The notes below the pieces were generated by a model, which saw only the letters and a list, made by a program, of their open reading frames with translations, had not been told where the DNA came from and did no database searches. Positions 52,737-61,559 of a DNA stretch of 64,000 nt are shown here, one piece after another. Each line of letters starts with the position of its first letter. Position 1 is the first letter of the stretch. The translations under genes and the position numbers were made by a program. The stretch comes from Elizabethkingia bruuniana (GTDB taxonomy: Bacteria > Bacteroidota > Bacteroidia > Flavobacteriales > Weeksellaceae): NCBI RefSeq assembly GCF_002024805.1, contig NZ_CP014337.1, positions 2,356,001 to 2,420,000 on the forward strand. The letters are read 5' to 3'.

Positions 52737-52806
52737 TAATCATTACATATTTAATTAATCTCCGTGAAGTTGTTTTTTAATAAAAAACAATCCGACCAAA
52801 TTACAA

Positions 52807-52834
52807 AAAAACCTCTGATTGCTCAGAGGTTTTT
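52807..52834 (-). terminator. Terminator after POT transporter 2
   Basis: A 12-bp stem AAAAACCTCTGA / TCAGAGGTTTTT with a 4-base loop lies about 30 bases after the stop. It separates POT 2 from POT 1, so these are distinct transcripts. Confidence 0.85.
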
Positions 52835-52864
52835 ATAATTATCTTCTAGTGAATAGGTCTAATT

Positions 52865-54574
52865 TTATTTTATACCATTCATCATTTTCTTTAAAAGAGG
52901 TGATATTAAAGCTAATACTACAGATGCAATACCACATAGTACAACAAATACCATAAAGAATTCAAATAAGTTATGAATCTCAAATCCGGCAAAAGTATGA
53001 TTCTCTAACGGGATCTGATTCTTCGTTAACAAATCTGTCTGCTCTGCTGTAAGCGTAACCTTCTTGTCTAAAACATCCTGAAGATTAACCCCCAATTCCT
53101 GGGCTTTTTTGAATTTATCTCCCGTAGCAGGAAGGATAGACCCTAAAATACCTGCTAAAGCATAACCAGCAGCGTTAGAGATAAAGAATACCCCGTATAA
53201 CAATGAAGCAAATCTCTTAGGAGCTAATTTACCTACCAATGAAAGTCCGATAGGAGATAAGCAAAGCTCACCGCAAGTCTGGATAAAGTATAGTAATATT
53301 AACCACTTAATAGCCAGTAATCCTGAACTACCAAGATCTTTTACATTGTGTGCAATAATAAAGTAAGACAATGCAATCAGTGCAAGTCCAAATGCTTGTT
53401 TCAATGGAGAAACCGGCTCTTTACCTGCAGCTCTTAACTTATCCCATAATAAACTGAAAGGTACCGCTAAAAGAACTACAAATATTCCGTTAAAGATCTG
53501 CACCATAGATGCAGGCATCTGCCATCCGAATAAGAATGTTCTGTCTGTCTGGTTAGAAGCTATAAAGGTTAGTGATGAACCTGCCTGTTCGAATGCAGCC
53601 CAGAAGAAAATAATAAAGAACGAAATAATATAGATTACTAAGATTCTCTGTGTTTCTACTTTTGTAAGTGTTTTATCTAATAAAATAAGAACAGCAAGCG
53701 ATATCCCCGATGCATAAATAATAGGATAAATAATACCTTTTACTAATGTTCCGATCTCGAAGCTGCTAAAGAAAATTTCATCTACCAAAAGGTATCTGAA
53801 TCCAAAGAACAACGCAACCAAAAGTACAAGGAATACAGCCAAAGATGAACCAGTAAATTTAGCCTGCTCTATAACCTCTCCTTCTGCAGTATTTTTAGAG
53901 GGTACACCACCAATTGGCTTACCTTCTGGTGTAACTACATATTTATTTTTAAGGATGAAGAACAATACAGTTCCTAAGACCATAGCAATACCTGCCATTA
54001 AATATCCCCACTTGAATGCAAATACATCCTGTTTTCCGTCTACAACAACATCTGCAAACATTGGTACAAAATACTGGCTTAAAAGTGCCCCGATGTTGAT
54101 ACCCATGTAGAAAATAGTAAATGCTGAGTCTAGTTTAGTTTTCTCTTGTGGCGGATATAAACTTCCTACCATAGAAGAAATATTCGGTTTAAAGAATCCG
54201 TTCCCGAATATAATGACAAGTAATCCTAGCCAGAATACACTCTTGGAAGATTCCAGCCCTGTATCGAAAATACAAGCACTATAGAACAGGAGTAACTGCC
54301 CTATAGCCATTAAAGATCCTCCTAAGATGATACAATTCCTGTTACCTAAATACTTATCTGAAATAAATCCACCTAAAAGTGGTGTTAAATAGCAAAGTGC
54401 CAAGAAACCTCCATAAATGATCGAGGCATTCGATTCACCAAGCATAAGGGCATGAACCATGAAAAGCGTAAGAATAGCACGCATTCCGTAGAAGTTAAAA
54501 CGCTCCCACATTTCTGTGCCGAACAATACCCATAAACCTTTTGGATGTCTCGACTGAGATTGAACTGTCTCCAT
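52865..54574 (-). CDS. POT family proton-coupled oligopeptide transporter 2
   Basis: This 569-residue paralogue of its neighbours has FGTEMWERFNFYGMRAIL near the start (ExxER motif), SAFTIFYMGINIGALLSQY, and GELCLSPIGLSLVGKLAP. It has an extra polar segment of about 45 residues near the C-terminus (KAQELGVNLQDVLDKKVT and following) between two late helices, absent from POT 1. It imports di- or tripeptides. Its upstream DNA has a -7 element TATATTTG, and it has its own terminator. Confidence 0.94.
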   Translation of the reverse strand: METVQSQSRHPKGLWVLFGTEMWERFNFYGMRAILTLFMVHALMLGESNASIIYGGFLALCYLTPLLGGFISDKYLGNRNCIILGGSLMAIGQLLLFYSACIFDTGLESSKSVFWLGLLVIIFGNGFFKPNISSMVGSLYPPQEKTKLDSAFTIFYMGINIGALLSQYFVPMFADVVVDGKQDVFAFKWGYLMAGIAMVLGTVLFFILKNKYVVTPEGKPIGGVPSKNTAEGEVIEQAKFTGSSLAVFLVLLVALFFGFRYLLVDEIFFSSFEIGTLVKGIIYPIIYASGISLAVLILLDKTLTKVETQRILVIYIISFFIIFFWAAFEQAGSSLTFIASNQTDRTFLFGWQMPASMVQIFNGIFVVLLAVPFSLLWDKLRAAGKEPVSPLKQAFGLALIALSYFIIAHNVKDLGSSGLLAIKWLILLYFIQTCGELCLSPIGLSLVGKLAPKRFASLLYGVFFISNAAGYALAGILGSILPATGDKFKKAQELGVNLQDVLDKKVTLTAEQTDLLTKNQIPLENHTFAGFEIHNLFEFFMVFVVLCGIASVVLALISPLLKKMMNGIK

Positions 54575-54607
54575 ATTTTATTTAATGTTAACTTTTGTTA
54601 AGATGAG

Positions 54608-54615
54608 CAAATATA
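54608..54615 (-). promoter_or_regulatory. -7 element before POT transporter 2
   Basis: The minus strand reads TATATTTG followed by C, a full consensus match 33 bases before the start codon. No good -33 element is seen. Confidence 0.45.
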
Positions 54616-54711
54616 GTTTTTTTTAGTATGTAAGCCGGAATAATATTCAATATTACACTTTGTTGTAACATATTTTCAGTTAATTATATTCCGAAAAAAA
54701 CTATAAAAAAG

Positions 54712-54741
54712 AAAAACCATCCTATATATCGGATGGTTTTT
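54712..54741 (-). terminator. Terminator after POT transporter 3
   Basis: An 11-bp perfect stem AAAAACCATCC / GGATGGTTTTT with an 8-base loop lies 13 bases after the stop; a TC-rich stretch with T follows on the minus strand. Confidence 0.82.
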
Positions 54742-54754
54742 ATCCGGACAACTT

Positions 54755-56413
54755 TTAGTTTAGTCCTTTCTCTTTCATTACTTTATTTAAGAATTTCAGC
54801 ATTAATAAGCCTATGAAGAAGGCAAAAATTAACAATCCGAAATTCACTAAGAAATAGTATTCTTTATTCTCGTAGTTGTACCATGTACTTGCCAAAATAC
54901 CGGAAAGCTTATTCCCTACGGAGTTAGCCAGGAAGAATCCTCCCATCATTAACGCTGTAATCCTTGGTGGAGAAAGCTTGGATACTATGGATAATCCCAT
55001 TGGTGAGAGACACAATTCTCCTACCGTTACGACTCCGTAGCTGGCAACAAGCCATAAAGCAGAAACTTTCACGGCACCATTACTTGCGATATAGGCTGCT
55101 CCTACCATTACCAGACAGGACAATGCTGTTATAAACAGCCCCAGCACAATCTTGGTTGGTGTAGAAGGCTCTTTCTTTTTCCTTCGTAATAAAGTCCAGA
55201 ACCCTACGACAACAGGTGTGAGCACAATTACCCAGAAAGGATTAATAGACTGGAAAAGCTCTGTATTGTAGAGATAGACATTCTTATTTTCTCCCGATTC
55301 CAGCTCTGCGCGTTTTTCTGGAGTGATATTTTTGAAATAAACATCCTTTCCTTGCTCTTTTACAGTCTTACCGTCTGCATCTTTCTGTGCACGGAACTGA
55401 TCATCGTATGCTGTAACCTCTTTAGTCTCATAGCTTTTAGTTTCAACAAGATAGATATTTTCCAATGGTTTTTCAACTGCCGCCGGAACCGTTCTGTCAG
55501 TATAATAATTAGCCCAACGGGTAAGGGCTGTTCCATTCTGTTTAAAAATTGCCCAGAAGAACATAGAGACCATAAATATTAATAACAACGCTCCAATTGG
55601 TCTCTTTTCATCAGACTTCGCTTTAAGGTATAATGAAATATAGAAATAGATTACGGGGATACATGCAAAGATAAAGGCATCTGTATTATCACTCCCGAAA
55701 ATATTCCCCGGAATAACCCATCCAATAACTCCGGCAACAATTGCAGGAACAAATACTTTGATCAGTACATCGGATATTTTGGTATCTCCTTTTTCTGCAG
55801 GCTTCATTTCAGTTGCATGGCGGATATGTCTTCTGCCCAGACTAAAGATTACCAAACCTAGTAACATTCCTACACCAGCCGTAATGAAGGCTTCTCCCCA
55901 TCCGAATTTGTTACGCATAAAGGCAGCAATAATATTACAGATAAATGCCCCGATATTAATCCCCATATAGAAGATATTATAACCCGAGTCTTTATTGGCT
56001 TTGTAAGGTTCTTCACTGTAAAGGTTCCCCAATACAGTAGAAATTGTTGGCTTAAAGAAACCGTTCCCGACAATAATTAACGCCAGGGAAGTATAGAAAA
56101 GTCCTGGTTCTTTGAAAAGTCCCAGACCGATGTATCCGGCAGCCATTAAAATCCCGCCGAGATAGATAGATTTAATATATCCTAAAACACGGTCTGCAAG
56201 GAAACCTCCCAGAAACGGTGTAAGATAAGTTAATGCAATATAAGTCCCGAAAATGTCATCAGCCATTTTATCAGGGAATCCCAATCCTCCTTTTGCTCCT
56301 TCCGGATCAATCATATACAATACGAAAATTCCAAGGATCAGGTAATAACCAAAACGTTCCCACATTTCGGTAAAAAATAAGTAGGGTAAGCCTTTAGGAT
56401 GCTTGCTCTTCAT
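54755..56413 (-). CDS. POT family proton-coupled oligopeptide transporter 3 (with a large polar insertion)
   Basis: The start is taken at 56413 (MKSKHPKGLPYLFFTEMWERFGYY), which places the ExxER motif where POT 1 and 2 have it; a longer frame from 56476 adds 21 residues that do not align. The product is 552 residues. It shares DSGYNIFYMGINIGAFICN and GELCLSPMGLSIVSKLSP with its paralogues. Unlike them, it has a polar insertion of about 80 residues in the middle (NYYTDRTVPAAVEKPLEN.. to ..ENKNVYLYNTELF), probably a periplasmic domain between two helices. The function is peptide import; the insertion may alter partner or substrate choice. Confidence 0.93.
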   Translation of the reverse strand: MKSKHPKGLPYLFFTEMWERFGYYLILGIFVLYMIDPEGAKGGLGFPDKMADDIFGTYIALTYLTPFLGGFLADRVLGYIKSIYLGGILMAAGYIGLGLFKEPGLFYTSLALIIVGNGFFKPTISTVLGNLYSEEPYKANKDSGYNIFYMGINIGAFICNIIAAFMRNKFGWGEAFITAGVGMLLGLVIFSLGRRHIRHATEMKPAEKGDTKISDVLIKVFVPAIVAGVIGWVIPGNIFGSDNTDAFIFACIPVIYFYISLYLKAKSDEKRPIGALLLIFMVSMFFWAIFKQNGTALTRWANYYTDRTVPAAVEKPLENIYLVETKSYETKEVTAYDDQFRAQKDADGKTVKEQGKDVYFKNITPEKRAELESGENKNVYLYNTELFQSINPFWVIVLTPVVVGFWTLLRRKKKEPSTPTKIVLGLFITALSCLVMVGAAYIASNGAVKVSALWLVASYGVVTVGELCLSPMGLSIVSKLSPPRITALMMGGFFLANSVGNKLSGILASTWYNYENKEYYFLVNFGLLIFAFFIGLLMLKFLNKVMKEKGLN

Positions 56414-56458
56414 TCTTTTAATTTTTAGTTTACAGTAAATATTTACATTGAATAGTGT

Positions 56459-56543
56459 ACAGTATACAGCCGGCAATGTATTGCTTCCAAATCATAGTAT
56501 ACTGTAAGATCATGTAGAATATATTCTATACCTTACAGTATAC
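56459..56543. repeat. Three ACAGTATAC motifs and a long inverted repeat between DPP-IV and POT 3
   Basis: ACAGTATAC occurs at 56459-56467 and 56535-56543 and in inverted form GTATACTGT at 56497-56505. The last two form a stem extended to GTATACTGTAAG / CTTACAGTATAC, with an inner palindrome TAGAATATATTCTA. There is no T-tract, so it may be an operator, a processing hairpin or a weak terminator. Confidence 0.5.
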
Positions 56544-56556
56544 CTATTTTGTACTT

Positions 56557-58692
56557 TTAAAGATTTTCCAGAATATAATTGGTCATCTTTTCATACAATT
56601 GCGGACGTGTATTACCTCCGTAAATTCCATGGTTCTTATCCGGATAAGCCATGAAATCGAATTGCTTCTTATTCTGAATCAATGCCTCAGAAAACTCCAT
56701 AGAATTCTGGAAGTGTACATTATCATCAGCTGTACCATGAATTAATAAGAACTTACCTTTTAATAGTTTTGCATATGTTGTAGGAGAATTCAGGTCATAA
56801 CCATCTTTATTCTCCTGTGGTGTCTGTAAGAATCTCTCGGTATAAACACTGTCATAGAATCTCCAGTTGGTTACCGGTGCTACAGCAATTCCCATTTTGA
56901 AAACATCAGCACCTTTTGTCATTGCCAAAGAAGCCATATAGCCTCCAAAGCTCCATCCAAAGATTCCGATTCTGGATTTGTCTACATAAGACTGATTGCC
57001 CAGCCATTTTGCAGCAGTAATCTGATCTTCTATTTCGTATTTACCAAGATTTTTATAAGTAACTTTTTTGTATTTGGTTCCGCGGAAACCAGTTCCTCTA
57101 CCATCCACACAAACTACAATATAGCCTTTTTGTGCCAGCATATCGAACCAGATACCATTTCCGCCATCCCAACTGTTGGATACCTGCTGAGAGCCAGGTC
57201 CTGAATATTGGAACATAAATACAGGATATTTTTTAGCAGGGTTAAAATCTTTAGGCTTAATTACCCAAGCATTCATCTGATCTCCTGCTGTATTTGGTAT
57301 TGATATAAATTCCTTATTCAGGAAGTTATCTGCTTTTAACTTACCTAGTAAGTCGTTGTTGTTTTGTAATTCTTTTACATCTTTCCCGTTAGCATCTTTT
57401 AGTACATAGCTGGTTGGAACTTTCGCTGTAGAAGAAGTATTGATGAAATAATTAAATGTCTTGCTGAACGCAGCACTGTTATTACCTTCAGCATTAGAAA
57501 GTAATTGTGTTTTCCCTGTATTAATATTCAATTTGGAAACCACCTTGTTTGTACTTCCTTTTTCAGTTGTCTGAATGTAAGCCTCTTTTGTTTTTGGGTT
57601 ATAACCATAATAGTTTATAATTTCCCAATCTCCCTTAGACACCTGCTTTTTTAGCTTACCATTGGTATCATACCAATAAAGATGTCTGTGTCCGTCTCTC
57701 TCAGAAGCCCAAAGGAATGAATTGTCTTCCAGGAACTCCATAGTAAGATTATCTGTTTCTATCCAGGCAGCATCAGTTTCAGTAAACAACTTATTTACAG
57801 AAGCTGTCTTTGTATTTACTTTCAGCAGATCTACCTTATTTTGGTGTCTGTTAGAGGTTGCTACAACGATTTCATCATTAGCATTCGTTTGGAATATCTG
57901 CGGAATATAATAGTTCTCGAAGCTTCCTAAGTTCAGCTGTGAAGTTTTCCCGGCAGATAACTGATATAAATGAGCCGTTACAGCAGAGTTCTCCTCTCCT
58001 GCTTTCGGGTATTTATAAGTCATCATCTTTGGATACAGATTCTGATAATAAATCGGAATATTAATTTCCGGTACTTTACGCTCATCGAATCTTACAAAGA
58101 TTATAGCATCTCCGGCTTTATTCCACTGATAGTAATCCGGATGTCCGAATTCCTCTTCATATACCCAATCTCCTAATCCGTTAATAATTTCATTTTTCTT
58201 ACCATCAGTAGTAATCTGAGTAATTTTACCACTATTCAGATCCTGATAGTAAAGGTTATTATCCGCAATAAAAGCTACTTTACTTCCGTCCGGAGAAAAC
58301 TTTGGTTCCTGTACCCAGTTTCCGTTATTAAGGCTTACAACCTTATCGGATTTCAGATCTTTAACATCGAATTTCCCAAGGAATGAATGTCTGTAAATAG
58401 GTTCACTGCTTTTTTGCAATAATATTTTAGATTCATCATTAGAGAAAGTATAACCTTCAAAACGCCCGTCTACAATATTCTTCTCCTTCTGAGAGGTTTT
58501 ATAAGAATATTTGGCAATTCCTGTAGGTTCAATTGTTGCATAATTCTCTCCGTCGTTTAGTGACGCTATTCCTGTAATACCTTTTGCACGGTAATATCCG
58601 GAATAGATTTTGTCCAGAGTGATTTCCTGCGCCGACACCCCATGAAAGGCAACAACCGCAATACTTAGCAAACCAAAAAACTTCTTCTTCAT
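56557..58692 (-). CDS. Dipeptidyl peptidase IV (S9B prolyl oligopeptidase family)
   Basis: This 711-residue exported enzyme has a signal peptide (MKKKFFGLLSIAVVAFHGVSAQ) and an N-terminal beta-propeller that carries the DPP-IV double-Glu motif DWVYEEEFG. The alpha/beta-hydrolase domain has nucleophile Ser581 in GIFGWSFGGYMASLA, Asp656 in HGTADDNVHF and His688 in DKNHGIYGG. It removes X-Pro or X-Ala dipeptides from peptide N-termini in the periplasm. Its position before three POT di/tripeptide transporters is consistent with feeding them. Confidence 0.96.
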   Translation of the reverse strand: MKKKFFGLLSIAVVAFHGVSAQEITLDKIYSGYYRAKGITGIASLNDGENYATIEPTGIAKYSYKTSQKEKNIVDGRFEGYTFSNDESKILLQKSSEPIYRHSFLGKFDVKDLKSDKVVSLNNGNWVQEPKFSPDGSKVAFIADNNLYYQDLNSGKITQITTDGKKNEIINGLGDWVYEEEFGHPDYYQWNKAGDAIIFVRFDERKVPEINIPIYYQNLYPKMMTYKYPKAGEENSAVTAHLYQLSAGKTSQLNLGSFENYYIPQIFQTNANDEIVVATSNRHQNKVDLLKVNTKTASVNKLFTETDAAWIETDNLTMEFLEDNSFLWASERDGHRHLYWYDTNGKLKKQVSKGDWEIINYYGYNPKTKEAYIQTTEKGSTNKVVSKLNINTGKTQLLSNAEGNNSAAFSKTFNYFINTSSTAKVPTSYVLKDANGKDVKELQNNNDLLGKLKADNFLNKEFISIPNTAGDQMNAWVIKPKDFNPAKKYPVFMFQYSGPGSQQVSNSWDGGNGIWFDMLAQKGYIVVCVDGRGTGFRGTKYKKVTYKNLGKYEIEDQITAAKWLGNQSYVDKSRIGIFGWSFGGYMASLAMTKGADVFKMGIAVAPVTNWRFYDSVYTERFLQTPQENKDGYDLNSPTTYAKLLKGKFLLIHGTADDNVHFQNSMEFSEALIQNKKQFDFMAYPDKNHGIYGGNTRPQLYEKMTNYILENL

Positions 58693-58811
58693 ATTATTTA
58701 TTGATTTTTTTAACTAAAAGTCCGTAAATATAAGCTTTTTAGTAAATATGCTAAAACACTGAATAAAACGCTTTTCAGCATTATTATAATCACAGAATAT
58801 GACAAGAATAA

Positions 58812-58842
58812 TTGTTTTGTCTTTAACAAAAAAATATATTTG
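58812..58842 (+). promoter_or_regulatory. Promoter of the alpha-L-fucosidase gene
   Basis: TTG (58812-58814), 20 bases, then TATATTTG (58835-58842) matches the Bacteroidota consensus. The implied start is about 15 bases before the ATG at 58864. Confidence 0.6.
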
Positions 58843-58863
58843 TAAGTAAAGACTTGACTAACC

Positions 58864-60243
58864 ATGAAAAAAATTTTCCTATCCCTTTTCCTGTGCTCTT
58901 CACTGGGAGCCTCTGCTCAGGGCTATATCCCGCCCAAGGAGCAGGAAGTACAGCAGAAACTAAAGCAATGGCAGGACAAAAAATTCGGCATTATTATTCA
59001 TTGGGGACTTTACAGCATTCCCGGAATTGTGGAATCCTGGAATCTTTGCTCTGAAGAAGAAGATTGGATTCCCCGCCCAAAAAATATCAACTATGACGAT
59101 TACAAAAAATGGTACTGGGGACTCAGCAAACAGTTTAACCCAATAAAGTTCAATCCGGAAGCATGGGCTAAAATGGCTAAAAACGCTGGTATGCAATATG
59201 TCGTATTTTCCACCAAGCATCATGATGGCTTCAATATGTTCGACACCAGGCAAACTGACTTTAAAATAACAAATCCGGAAGTTCCATTTTCTAAAAACCC
59301 GAAAAGCAATATTGCCAAAGAAGTATTTAATGCTTTCCGAAAAGAAGGATTATGGGTTGGTGCTTATTTCTCTAAGCCCGACTGGCATTCAGAAAACTAT
59401 TGGTGGCCATACTACGCTACTTCTAACAGGAATAATAACTACAGTATAGACAAAAATCCCGAACGATGGAATGCCTTTAAAAAATATACGTATAATCAGT
59501 TAGAAGAATTAGCCTCTCAGTATGGCAAGCTCGATTTATTCTGGCTGGATGGCGGCTGGGTAAGACCTTCTAATCCTGAGAAGTATAAAGGTGACAAAAT
59601 TTATAAAGGCAGTCAGGATATCGATATGGATAAAATTGCAGGTATGCTGCGTGGATATCAAAAAGACCTTATTATTGTTGACCGTTCGGTACATGGCATC
59701 TACGAAAATTACACAACACCCGAAAGAGAAATTCCGGAAAAACCATTGAACTATCCATGGGAGGCCTGTGATCCTTTGGGAGATAACTGGGGATATGTAC
59801 CCAATGATCCTATGAAATCTACCAACAAAGTTATCCATACATTAGCCGAGATTATTTCCAAAGGTGGTAATTACCTTTTAGGAATTGGTCCGGACGGAAA
59901 TGGTGAATTTGATCCAAGAGTAACCAAAACATTAAAAGAAATTGGTGACTGGATGAAAATTAATGGTGAAGCTGTTTATGGTACGAAACCTGTTGCACCT
60001 TATGCCGATGGCAACTTCCGCTTTACTCAGAAAGGAAATACTGTTTATGCTTTCTATCTTGTTTCGGAAAATAATACGCAGCTACCTCAGAATTTACAAT
60101 TCTCTTTTCCTAAGAAGTTTAAAAAAGTATCTGTTTTGGGAAGTAACAAAGCTGTAAAATTTGAGCAAAAAGAAAATAAGATTAATCTACAAATTACAGG
60201 TATCGGACAATTGCCTCATGCTGTAGTTTTCAAAATGGAATAA
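58864..60243 (+). CDS. Alpha-L-fucosidase (GH29)
   Basis: This 459-residue exported glycoside hydrolase has a signal peptide (MKKIFLSLFLCSSLGASAQ). The GH29 barrel has FGIIIHWGLYSIPGIVESW (41-59), FSTKHHDGFNMFDT (115-128, substrate-binding His pair), and LFWLDGGWV with the nucleophile Asp229. A later segment has GGNYLLGIGPDGNGEF, and a C-terminal beta-sandwich ends the protein. It releases L-fucose from glycans outside the cytoplasm. It lies near, and divergent in sense from, the beta-mannosidase, so host or plant N-glycan use is plausible. It is monocistronic. Confidence 0.95.
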   Translation: MKKIFLSLFLCSSLGASAQGYIPPKEQEVQQKLKQWQDKKFGIIIHWGLYSIPGIVESWNLCSEEEDWIPRPKNINYDDYKKWYWGLSKQFNPIKFNPEAWAKMAKNAGMQYVVFSTKHHDGFNMFDTRQTDFKITNPEVPFSKNPKSNIAKEVFNAFRKEGLWVGAYFSKPDWHSENYWWPYYATSNRNNNYSIDKNPERWNAFKKYTYNQLEELASQYGKLDLFWLDGGWVRPSNPEKYKGDKIYKGSQDIDMDKIAGMLRGYQKDLIIVDRSVHGIYENYTTPEREIPEKPLNYPWEACDPLGDNWGYVPNDPMKSTNKVIHTLAEIISKGGNYLLGIGPDGNGEFDPRVTKTLKEIGDWMKINGEAVYGTKPVAPYADGNFRFTQKGNTVYAFYLVSENNTQLPQNLQFSFPKKFKKVSVLGSNKAVKFEQKENKINLQITGIGQLPHAVVFKME

Positions 60244-60280
60244 ATTAGAAATCATATCCAAACTTCATAGATTTTGGAGA

Positions 60281-60313
60281 AACCCTGTCAAGGTTTAGAA
60301 CCTTGACAGGGTT
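60281..60313. repeat. 15-bp inverted repeat AACCCTGTCAAGGTT
   Basis: The arms AACCCTGTCAAGGTT and AACCTTGACAGGGTT are perfect complements with loop TAG. It follows the fucosidase stop by about 37 bases and is not followed by a T-tract. It resembles dispersed intergenic palindromes of Bacteroidota; it may also act as an mRNA-end structure. Confidence 0.65.
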
Positions 60314-60374
60314 ATTTATATAAAGCTCAAACCTTAGTTGTACTAATAAATTATGAGGTTTATTCTAATACCAG

Positions 60375-60400
60375 ACTCTTCGACTACGCTCAGAGTGACA
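60375..60400. repeat. TTCGACTACGCTCAG-type intergenic element
   Basis: The sequence CTCTTCGACTACGCTCAGAG (arms CTCT / AGAG) followed by TGACA is far more GC-rich than its surroundings. I have seen this TTCGACTACGCTCAG core as a dispersed intergenic repeat in many Bacteroidota genomes; that is recall only. Confidence 0.5.
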
Positions 60401-60462
60401 GCAGGTTCTAAACTATGTAACTTCGTTATTTTTTACTTATCCGGTGATATTTGCACCTCGTG

Positions 60463-60490
60463 CTTCTAACTTCTAACTTCTAACTTCGTA
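60463..60490. repeat. Tandem 7-bp repeat (CTTCTAA)3 plus one degenerate copy
   Basis: Four units in a row read CTTCTAA, CTTCTAA, CTTCTAA, CTTCGTA. The array ends one base before the stop codon of the AEC transporter gene (minus strand), so length changes here could reach its end. Confidence 0.75.
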
Positions 60491-60491
60491 C

Positions 60492-61403
60492 TTAGAAAAG
60501 GTATTCCACAGCTCCAAACCACAGGAGTATAGAGAAGAAACCGACTACAATACTAATCCCGATAATAAGGTTGGTGAGTTTTGTGTTCAGCTTAAATTGT
60601 TCAGCAATAATACTGGACGAAATGAGTGTAGGCATTGCAGATTCCAGAATACTTACTTTTGCTACATTCCCCTTTATTCCGAAAAGTAAAGCCAATCCAA
60701 GCACCACAGCCGGAGCTAATAACAATTTATAAAACATTGAGGTAGAAATTTGTGGAATAAGTTTTTTCCAACCGTTAAACTTCAGCTGCAGACCTACTGA
60801 AAATAAAGCTAACGGACCTACAGTTGCCGCCAGTTTATCAAAGAAAGGTTCCACAGGTGCAAGGTCTACTACCTGCGAGAGAACCAAAGCGCTGATACAA
60901 CCTAAAAATGGTGGGAAAGTAAACAAACGTTTGAGTATAAATTTAGCACTGATGGTTCCGGATGAACTTCCCCCTCTTAAGGCTGCTATAATTCCTAATG
61001 TAGAAAGAGCCAGAAACATGGTCTGGTCACAGATAATGGCGATACTCAGTAAACCGTCACCGTACAAAGCACTGATTAATGGAAAACCAATAAAAGAAGT
61101 ATTGCTATACCCGCTTGCCAATTCCAGTGTACTTCTTGATCTGGCAGAATAGCCTTTTTTCTTACTGTACAACAACATGAAAAACCAACTGCCTATAGCG
61201 ATAAGAAAAGTAGAAATAATGGGAAATAACATTTCCTGTGACCACTGAACTTTTGGCAGGTATTTAAAAGAAACTGCCGGCAGGGCAATATAAAGAATCC
61301 AGGTATTGATTCCTTTATGTGCATCGGGATGAATGGACTTGGTGGCTTTAAAAATCATCCCCGCTACAATACAAACCACAATCAGCACAAAATTAATCAT
61401 CAC
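60492..61403 (-). CDS. AEC family transporter (auxin efflux carrier-like)
   Basis: This 303-residue inner-membrane protein has about ten hydrophobic helices in two halves. Landmarks are WILYIALPAVSFKYLPKVQW near the start, a GYSNTSFIGFPLISALYGDG region (about 93-112) with the conserved N-x-x-F-x-G-x-P of AEC proteins, and SAMPTLISSSIIAEQFKLNT near the end. Family members move organic acids or amino acids, and the substrate is not predictable. A 303-base gene-free stretch lies beyond its start. Confidence 0.9.
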   Translation of the reverse strand: MMINFVLIVVCIVAGMIFKATKSIHPDAHKGINTWILYIALPAVSFKYLPKVQWSQEMLFPIISTFLIAIGSWFFMLLYSKKKGYSARSRSTLELASGYSNTSFIGFPLISALYGDGLLSIAIICDQTMFLALSTLGIIAALRGGSSSGTISAKFILKRLFTFPPFLGCISALVLSQVVDLAPVEPFFDKLAATVGPLALFSVGLQLKFNGWKKLIPQISTSMFYKLLLAPAVVLGLALLFGIKGNVAKVSILESAMPTLISSSIIAEQFKLNTKLTNLIIGISIVVGFFSILLWFGAVEYLF

Positions 61404-61559
61404 GTATTTTTAAAGTGCAAAGGTACTTCAGTCAATTGTATCATTCCCAAAAACAGTATCGATTTTTTATAAAAAACACATTACCTATTTCAATCATTTT
61501 TTCGCTTCATTTTTCAACCTCCTGAAACATAAGGTTTCATAGGCATTACCAGAGTTTTC

